This document shows positions 58,185-64,000 of a DNA stretch of 64,000 nucleotides, in pieces. Both the position numbers and the translations under genes were made by a program. A model generated the notes under the pieces. The model was not told the origin of the DNA, did not search any database, and was given only the letters and a program-made list of their open reading frames with translations. The stretch comes from Bifidobacterium breve (GTDB taxonomy: Bacteria > Actinomycetota > Acidimicrobiia > Acidimicrobiales > Acidimicrobilacustridaceae): positions 1 to 64,000 of the forward strand of contig CAMAQM010000003.1 in the NCBI GenBank assembly GCA_945860545.1, written 5' to 3'. The stretch's first letter is position 1. Each line of letters begins with the position of its first letter.

Positions 58185-59209
58185 CCGACACCACCCAGTG
58201 TTGGGCGGCGGAGTCCTACCACCCGATCGCTGCAGCTGCGCTTGGTGAGGTGGTCGGGGAAATCATTGACCACCTCGGCGACGAGCCGGATCTCGCCGTG
58301 GTCGTCTCCCGTGGCGCCCACAGCGAGATGATGCAGAGCGCGCTGGGGGCGCTGGAGGCGGCACTCCGGCCCCGCACTGCGCCTCTCGCGGTGGCGGATC
58401 GGGTCGCCAACACCGAGGCGTCGCTCACGCTGTTCGCCGCCCGGTTTGCGCCCTCACCGACCGGCACCTCACCCAGCGTGGACCGCCCCGGCGTGACCCT
58501 CGTCATGGGCGATGACCCACTCACTCGGCCGGTCCATGGCGGTGACCTCGGCAGCCCCGCCGAGGTGTTCGGCGGGCTCGGCCCGCTCGGTGAGAAGGAC
58601 GCAGCGGCGTGGACGACCCGGATTGGTCGGGCTCGGGGGCGGCTGTGCCCGCAGTGGCGACCGGTGGGTGACCCGATGGTGGTTACCGGGGTATCGGCCG
58701 ACGCCCTCACGTCGCTCGCCGGCGAACGTGCCACCGAACGCCTTGAACGCCTGATCGGTGGCCTCGGCGATTCCGGGCGCCTGGCGGCACGGAGTGGTCT
58801 GATGCTCGGCCGCCTGATCGATGAACGCCTCATGGACTGGTCCGCCGCTGATCTCGTACCGACCGACGTCCTCGGGGTGCGCCGCTCCCAGGGCGCGGTA
58901 GTCGTCGCCGAACCGATCCCGCTCGGTGCCGTCGTGCAGTTCCTCGTCGCCGACCCGGACACGCTCGAGACGAATCTCGCAGCGGCGGCGACAACCCTCG
59001 CCCCCCACGGTGCCGCCGGCGCAATCGTGATCACCGATACACCGCTGCCCGCCATCCCGCGCCCGGGCGGAATCGCCGCATCGATCTCGGTTCCTGTCGA
59101 GGCGGTCATCGCCCCCGTGGCCGGGGCGACCTTCGTTCACCGACGGGCAGCCGCGCTCATCGTCGTCGGTCCGACCCGTCACCACAGACACGACCAGAGG
59201 CTCGGCTAG
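58181..59209 (+). CDS. FIST-domain-like protein
   Basis: A 342-residue protein. The N-terminal part has LAVVVSRGAHSEMMQSALGALEAAL, reminiscent of FIST_N. The C-terminal part has IPLGAVVQFLVADPDTLETNLAAAATTL and GAAGAIVITDTPLP, close to the FIST_C pattern of small-molecule-sensing proteins. No output domain is attached. The GTG start overlaps the upstream gene's stop, so the two are coupled. The homology is recognisable but weak, and the ligand is unknown. Its TAG stop is also the beginning of the likely tkt -10 box. Confidence 0.65.
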   Translation: MTDTTQCWAAESYHPIAAAALGEVVGEIIDHLGDEPDLAVVVSRGAHSEMMQSALGALEAALRPRTAPLAVADRVANTEASLTLFAARFAPSPTGTSPSVDRPGVTLVMGDDPLTRPVHGGDLGSPAEVFGGLGPLGEKDAAAWTTRIGRARGRLCPQWRPVGDPMVVTGVSADALTSLAGERATERLERLIGGLGDSGRLAARSGLMLGRLIDERLMDWSAADLVPTDVLGVRRSQGAVVVAEPIPLGAVVQFLVADPDTLETNLAAAATTLAPHGAAGAIVITDTPLPAIPRPGGIAASISVPVEAVIAPVAGATFVHRRAAALIVVGPTRHHRHDQRLG

Positions 59210-59212
59210 GGT
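59207..59212 (+). promoter_or_regulatory. -10 box TAGGGT for tkt, overlapping the FIST stop
   Basis: TAGGGT is 43 bases before GTG 59256, giving a leader of about 37 bases. The TAG is the upstream stop codon. Confidence 0.4.
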
Positions 59213-59255
59213 GCGCCCGGCGATTGATCCGGAGTCACAACGGGCGGGAGTGGCA

Positions 59256-61235
59256 GTGAGCGAAGCGGTCGGGAACGGTGTTGATGTCGAAGCAGCGCGG
59301 ACGATTGCCGCGGTGCGAGGACTCGCCATGGACATGCCGAGGGAGGCCAACTCCGGCCACCCCGGTACCGCCATGGCCCTCGCCCCCCTCGCCTACGTGC
59401 TGTGGGGTCGCATCATGCGCTTCGACCCCAAAGACCCCACGTGGCCCGATCGTGACCGCTTTGTCCTGTCGTGCGGTCACGCCTCGGTGCTGCTGTACTC
59501 AATGCTCCATCTCACCGGGTACGACATCAGCATCGACGACCTCCGCAACTTCCGGCAGTGGGACAGCCTGACCCCGGGCCACCCCGAGGTTCACCACACG
59601 CCCGGCGTTGAGGTCACCACCGGCCCCCTCGGACAGGGCATCGCCAACGCCGTCGGAATGGCGATCGCCGAGGAGTCGTTGCGAGCCCGCTTCGGACCCG
59701 GGTTGTTCGACCATCACACCTTCGTCATCGCGTCAGACGGTGACCTCATGGAGGGCATCAGTCACGAGGCAGCGAGCCTCGCAGGCCACCTGGGCCTGGG
59801 GCGACTCGTCGTGATCTACGACGACAATCGGATCACCATCGACGGGTCGACCGATCTCGCCCTCACCGACGACGCTGCGGCCCGTTTCCGCTCCTACGGT
59901 TGGCACGTCGAGGAACCAGGCGACGTCGGCGAGGACCTCGATGCCATTGAGGCGTCGATCCGCGGGGCGATGGCCGTCACCGACCGACCCAGCCTCATCG
60001 TCCTGCAGACCCACATTGGTCACCCGTCGCCGAAGTACGTCGACACCTCAGACGCGCACGGATCCCCGTTCGACCCTGACGAGATCGCCCTCACCAAGGA
60101 GATCCTCGGGATCCCGCCGCAGGAGACGTTCTGGGTTCCCGATGACGTGTTGGACCACGCCCGACAGTTCGGTGTTCGCGGCGCCGCCGAGCGCGAGGCA
60201 TGGGAACAGCGCCGCTCCACCTGGGACGGGGACCGGGACACGCTCGCTGCCTGCCTCGACGGCCGAGGACTACCGGGTTGGGATGAAGCCCTGCCGGTGT
60301 GGGAACCCGGGGCAAAGGTGGCAACACGTGTGGCATCGAAGGACTGCCTCAACGCCATCATGGACCAGGTTCCCGGTCTTGTGGTCGGCGGCGCCGACCT
60401 GACCGGAAACACCGGGGTGGCGGTCAGTGGCCATGCGGCGTTCAGCAGCACCGACCGGCAGGGGCGCATGCTCTATTACGGGGTGCGTGAGCACGCCATG
60501 GGTGCCGCCATGAACGGCATGGCGCTGCACGGTGGCGTGTTGCCCGTCGGAGGCACGTTCTTCATCTTCTCCGACTACATGCGCCCGGCCGTCCGCCTCG
60601 CCGCCCTCAGTGGGGCGCACGTCATCTACTCGTGGAGTCACGACTCGGTCGGGGTCGGCGAGGATGGTCCGACCCACCAGCCCATCGAACAACTCGCCTC
60701 GCTCAGGTCGATGCCGGGCCTGTGCCTCATCCGACCCGGTGACGCAAACGAGACGGCAATGGCATGGCGGGTGGCGGTCGACCACGACGGGCCGGTAGGG
60801 CTGATCCTGAGCCGCCAGAACCTCGCCGTTCTCGACGGGACAGCCAACGCAGAGGGCGTGCGCCACGGCGCCTACGTCCTGCGGGAACCCAACGCCGAAC
60901 CCTCAGCCATCGTGGTGGCGTCCGGTTCCGAGCTTGAACTCGCCGTGGACGCAGCCGAACGCCTCGGTGACGCCGGCATTGCCGTCCGCGTGGTGTCGAT
61001 GCCGTCATGGGATCTGTTCGACGCGGCTGACGCCGCCTACCGGCGTGAGGTCCTCCCACCCGGGGTCCCGGTGGTGTCGGTGGAAGCAGGCTCGACGTTC
61101 GGGTGGTCGAAGTGGGCGGACGTATCGGTCGGCATCGACCGGTTCGGGTCCTCAGCGCCGGGCGACGAGGCGATGACGAACCTCGGCATCAACGTCGAGG
61201 CCGTGGTCAACGCCGTCACCGCTCTCGTGAACTGA
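59256..61235 (+). CDS. tkt: transketolase
   Basis: Transketolase moves two-carbon units between sugar phosphates with thiamine diphosphate. SGHPGTAMALAPLAYVLW is the N-terminal motif, SDGDLMEGISHEAASLAGHL with YDDNRITIDG binds ThDP and Mg, and VREHAMGAAMNGMALHGG carries the catalytic Glu of the Pyr domain. HDSVGVGEDGPTHQPIEQLASLR is the other signature. The start is uncertain: GTG 59211, 59250 and 59256 are in frame. I used 59256 because GGGAG precedes it. It is followed by transaldolase, 125 bases away. Confidence 0.93.
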   Translation: MSEAVGNGVDVEAARTIAAVRGLAMDMPREANSGHPGTAMALAPLAYVLWGRIMRFDPKDPTWPDRDRFVLSCGHASVLLYSMLHLTGYDISIDDLRNFRQWDSLTPGHPEVHHTPGVEVTTGPLGQGIANAVGMAIAEESLRARFGPGLFDHHTFVIASDGDLMEGISHEAASLAGHLGLGRLVVIYDDNRITIDGSTDLALTDDAAARFRSYGWHVEEPGDVGEDLDAIEASIRGAMAVTDRPSLIVLQTHIGHPSPKYVDTSDAHGSPFDPDEIALTKEILGIPPQETFWVPDDVLDHARQFGVRGAAEREAWEQRRSTWDGDRDTLAACLDGRGLPGWDEALPVWEPGAKVATRVASKDCLNAIMDQVPGLVVGGADLTGNTGVAVSGHAAFSSTDRQGRMLYYGVREHAMGAAMNGMALHGGVLPVGGTFFIFSDYMRPAVRLAALSGAHVIYSWSHDSVGVGEDGPTHQPIEQLASLRSMPGLCLIRPGDANETAMAWRVAVDHDGPVGLILSRQNLAVLDGTANAEGVRHGAYVLREPNAEPSAIVVASGSELELAVDAAERLGDAGIAVRVVSMPSWDLFDAADAAYRREVLPPGVPVVSVEAGSTFGWSKWADVSVGIDRFGSSAPGDEAMTNLGINVEAVVNAVTALVN

Positions 61236-61360
61236 CGGCGGCGCACCCGTCCCCTCCCGCCTGACTGGGGGTCGCCGCAGCGACCCTCGGAGTTGCGCCA
61301 CACTGTGCTGAGCGGGTGGCACACTTCACCCCGAACGCCTCGACGCACAGGGAGCACGCC

Positions 61361-62455
61361 ATGGGCCGACTTCACGACCTCCATATCGAGCAGGGCCAGA
61401 GCCCGTGGCTCGACAACCTGCGACGGGGATGGGTGACCAGCGGCGAACTGGAGCGATGGGTGGACCGAGGTGTGCGCGGCCTGACCTCGAACCCGACGAT
61501 CTTCCAGAAGGCCATCGAGTCCACCAGCGACTACGACGAACAGTTCGGGGACCTTGTTGCGTCGGGGACGAGCATCGACGACGCCTACTGGGACCTTGTG
61601 ACCACCGACATCCGCAGCGCCCTCGGGATCCTTGCGCCGGTCCACGAGTCAAGCGGCGGTGCCGACGGATTCGTGTCCGTCGAGGTGGCCCCCAGCCTTG
61701 CCCATGACACCGACGGCACCATCGCCGCAGCCCGCCACCTCCACCAGGTGATCGACGCCCCGAACCTGTTGGTGAAGATCCCCGGCACGGCTGAAGGTCT
61801 TCCTGCCATCACCACGGCCATCACCGAGGGCATCAGCGTGAACGTGACATTGCTGTTCTCCGTCGACCGGTACGCCCAGGTCATCGAGAGTTACCTCCAA
61901 GGCCTCGAGGCGCATCCCGGCGATCTCACTGCGGTCTCCTCGGTCGCCTCGTTTTTCATCTCGCGGGTCGACACGGAGGTTGATCGGCGTCTGGGGGCTA
62001 TTGGCACGCCGGAGGCGTTGGCGCTGCAGGGCCGAGCGGCGGTGGCCAACGCCCGTGTCGCCTACCAGGTGTTCCTCGAGGCGTTCAGTGGGCCCCGCTG
62101 GGAGGCGCTCGTCGCACGCGGCGCTCGGGTGCAGCGCCCGCTGTGGGCGTCCACCTCGACGAAGAACCCCGACTACCCCGACACGCTCTACGTCGACACC
62201 CTGATCGGGCCCGACACCGTCAACACCATTCCGGACACCACGCTCGCCGATTTCGAGGATCACGGCACGGTGGCGCGAACCATCGACGTCGACCCCGACG
62301 AGGCCGGCAGCACCCTTTCGGCCATCGAGGGCCTGGGGGTCGATCTGAATGAGGTCACGAGCCTGCTCGAGGCTGAAGGCGTGACGGCGTTCACCAAGTC
62401 CTTCGACGAGCTGCTCGGCGTCCTTGATGGACGCGCCGCCCAACTGCGCTCCTGA
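61361..62455 (+). CDS. tal: transaldolase
   Basis: Transaldolase transfers dihydroxyacetone units in the pentose phosphate pathway. The 364-residue protein is the TalB-related actinobacterial type. GVRGLTSNPTIFQKAI (about residues 37-52) carries the Asn, and the Schiff-base lysine is K139 in NLLVKIPGT. SVNVTLLFS and LWASTSTKNP are the later motifs. ATG 61361 has AGGGAG 6 bases upstream, so the upstream ATG-like GTG frames were not used. The pairing with tkt is standard; no zwf or pgl is seen before the end of the window. Confidence 0.95.
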   Translation: MGRLHDLHIEQGQSPWLDNLRRGWVTSGELERWVDRGVRGLTSNPTIFQKAIESTSDYDEQFGDLVASGTSIDDAYWDLVTTDIRSALGILAPVHESSGGADGFVSVEVAPSLAHDTDGTIAAARHLHQVIDAPNLLVKIPGTAEGLPAITTAITEGISVNVTLLFSVDRYAQVIESYLQGLEAHPGDLTAVSSVASFFISRVDTEVDRRLGAIGTPEALALQGRAAVANARVAYQVFLEAFSGPRWEALVARGARVQRPLWASTSTKNPDYPDTLYVDTLIGPDTVNTIPDTTLADFEDHGTVARTIDVDPDEAGSTLSAIEGLGVDLNEVTSLLEAEGVTAFTKSFDELLGVLDGRAAQLRS

Positions 62456-62526
62456 CCATGGGTGGTGGCCGGCGGCGGCCCACGTCGTCGGCGCCAACTG
62501 GTGACCGTCATTGCGGGTTGGCGGCT

Positions 62527-62532
62527 ACATTG
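62527..62532 (+). promoter_or_regulatory. -10 box TACATT for fbiC
   Basis: TACATT ends 6 bases before ATG 62539. Confidence 0.55.
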
Positions 62533-62538
62533 CGCCCA

Positions 62539-64000
62539 TGACCTCGCCGTCCAGCGTGTGGCCCGCACATCTCGGTGCCCCCTTCGGCGGAACGGACGAG
62601 GAGTTGTTCGCCGCGGCATCAGCGGTCCGTGATGCCCAGTTCGGCAATCGGGTGACCTACTCGCCCAAGGTCTTCATCCCTTTGACCATGCTGTGCCGGG
62701 ATCGGTGCGGCTACTGCACGTTCGCCCAGCCGCCGGCCCGGGTGGCTGAACCGTTCCTCAGCCCAGCCCAGGTGCTCAACATCGCGCGACACGGCGCCCG
62801 GTCAGGCTGTCACGAGGCGCTGTTCACCCTTGGTGAAGCCCCCGAGGAGCGGTACCCCGTCGCCCGCGAGTGGCTGACGTCAAACGGTTACGGGTCAACG
62901 GTCGAATATCTCGCCGCCATGTGCGCGCTGGTGCTGGCAGAGACGGGACTGCTTCCTCACGCCAACGCCGGGGCACTTGGCGCTTCGGACCTCGCCACCC
63001 TGCGTGCCGTCGCCCCTTCCCAGGGAATGATGATCGAGTCCTTGGCCGATCTCGACTGTCACCGTGGGGCACCGGACAAGGTCCCCGAGCGTCGCCTCGC
63101 CACCCTCGAGGAGGCGGGACGACTCGGCATTGCGTTCACCACCGGCATCCTCGTCGGAATTGGCGACACCATGGCCGATCGTGTGGAGGCGCTTGAAGCC
63201 ATCGCTGCGAGCCATCGCCGCTGGGGCCACGTCCAGGAGGTCATTGTCCAGAACTTCCTGCCCAAACCCGGCACGGCAATGCATGACGCCCCGGCGTGCG
63301 ACCCCGCTGAACACCTCCGGACCATTGCTGCCGCACGACTCATCCTCCCTCCCGACATCCACCTCCAGGCCCCGCCGAACCTCGCCGATGATTTCGGTCG
63401 GTTGCTCGACGCCGGCATCGACGACTGGGGTGGGGTGTCACCGGTGACGGCCGACCACGTGAACCCGGAACGGCCCTGGCCCGCGATCGATCGGCTTCGG
63501 GAGGTCACCGAGCAGAAGGGATTCACCCTCGCTCCCCGGCTCACCATCTACCCCGAGTACGCCCAGAACCCCGAGCGGTTCCTTGACGAGTCGCTCCGTT
63601 TCGCTGTGATGGACCGATCCGACGCCGAGGGCCTCGGTCGTGACGATCCCGGCGCCCTGTTCGTGCAGCAGTTGACCCCGGCGTCCCCCGAGCAGGTCGA
63701 CGACGGGGTTGAGGTCATCCATCTCGGACCGCGTTCCACCGTGTGGTACTCGGGAGGCACCGAGGCACCACCACCGCTGCGCGAGGCACCGAGAGTCGCT
63801 ACGCCCCCGAGCGCGCTGAGCGTCGTTGCCGACCTCGGCGCCCACCGTGGACACAGTCGCGTCCGTGACGTGATCGCAGGGGTAGCGGCCGGAGGTGAGG
63901 CCGGGGTGGATGAACTGGTCACACTGTTCTCCGCCCGCGGTCCCGAGTTCCACGAGGTGTGCGACCTCGCCGACGACCTCCGCCGCCACGCTGTGGGCGA
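62539..64000 (+). CDS. fbiC: FbiC, FO synthase (3' partial)
   Basis: FbiC makes the deazaflavin FO of cofactor F420 from a pyrimidine and tyrosine with two radical-SAM domains. The N-terminal CofG domain has LCRDRCGYCTFAQPP with cluster cysteines C53, C57 and C60 (CX3CX2C). ARSGCHEALFTLGEAPEERY and EVIVQNFLPKPGTAMH are CofG signatures. After a linker, CofH begins at about residue 400 (GVDELVTLFSARGPEFHEVCDLADDLRRHAVG). The frame runs off the end at 64000, before the second Cys motif. ATG 62539 is 6 bases from TACATT. The fused form is the actinobacterial type. Confidence 0.95.

Noticed and set aside
1-64000. CRISPR arrays, insertion sequences, prophage genes or integrases
   Set aside because: No direct-repeat array with spacers, no terminal inverted repeats and no transposase or integrase signature were found by eye on either strand.
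1-64000. Intrinsic terminators
   Set aside because: I looked at convergent gene ends (for example 22570-22574, 30899-30903, 50568-50581 and 27691-27756). GC hairpins occur, but none is followed by a T-run.

Overview
The window is high-GC, gene-dense DNA of an actinobacterium. It carries a complete Pup-proteasome system (mpa, dop, pup, prcB, prcA, pafA, pafB, pafC). It also has an FbiC-type F420 enzyme, a MarP-like membrane protease, HelY helicase, a GarA-like FHA protein, an FtsR-type regulator and DUF4193-like and DUF151 proteins. The combination, plus an scpB-rluB-aroH-tyrA-aroA-cmk-plsC-ispH order, fits Actinomycetota, most likely class Acidimicrobiia; the class is an inference from gene content, not a computed placement.

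Layout. 1-9.5 kb: chromosome segregation and rRNA modification (scpB, rluB), the last steps of aromatic amino-acid synthesis (aroH, tyrA, aroA), cmk, plsC, ispH on the other strand, a DUF512 iron-sulfur/PDZ protein and the ribosome GTPase der. 9.5-18.5 kb: a PP2C phosphatase, an acyl-CoA carboxylase subunit, tRNA-Pro, a SRAP protein, a DUF2079 membrane protein, a HIT protein, a phosphatidyltransferase and a nucleotidyltransferase-phosphomutase fusion. 18.5-25.7 kb: the glycine-cleavage region gcvH-FHA-ftsR-DUF151-merR-gcvT, with gcvP convergent on the minus strand behind a tandem glycine riboswitch. 25.8-27.2 kb: a cobalamin riboswitch ahead of a secreted alpha/alpha-barrel protein resembling transcobalamin, the most interesting locus here. 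27.2-40.9 kb: small regulators and hypotheticals, an enoyl-CoA hydratase, a double-length ThyX, an M20 hydrolase, HelY and the Tat translocase. 40.9-50.6 kb: signal peptidase I and the Pup-proteasome cluster, with a ferredoxin divergent from mpa. 50.6-57.8 kb: a long minus-strand run from a split ADP-forming acyl-CoA synthetase through a PBP4-type peptidase and LON-domain protein to trmI and marP. 57.8-64 kb: a DUF6941-like protein, a FIST-like protein, transketolase, transaldolase and the 5' part of fbiC.

Regulation. At about 27 genes a TANNNT hexamer lies 6-9 bases before the start codon, the spacing expected of leaderless mRNAs. I used it with Shine-Dalgarno sites to choose starts. Genes inside operons instead overlap by TGATG or GTGA, or have Shine-Dalgarno sites. 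The two riboswitches are back to back between divergent genes.

The only stretch over 300 bases without a gene is 25478-26036, filled by the two riboswitches. No CRISPR array, insertion sequence, prophage, origin or convincing intrinsic terminator was seen. Long antisense ORFs are abundant and were treated as high-GC shadows.
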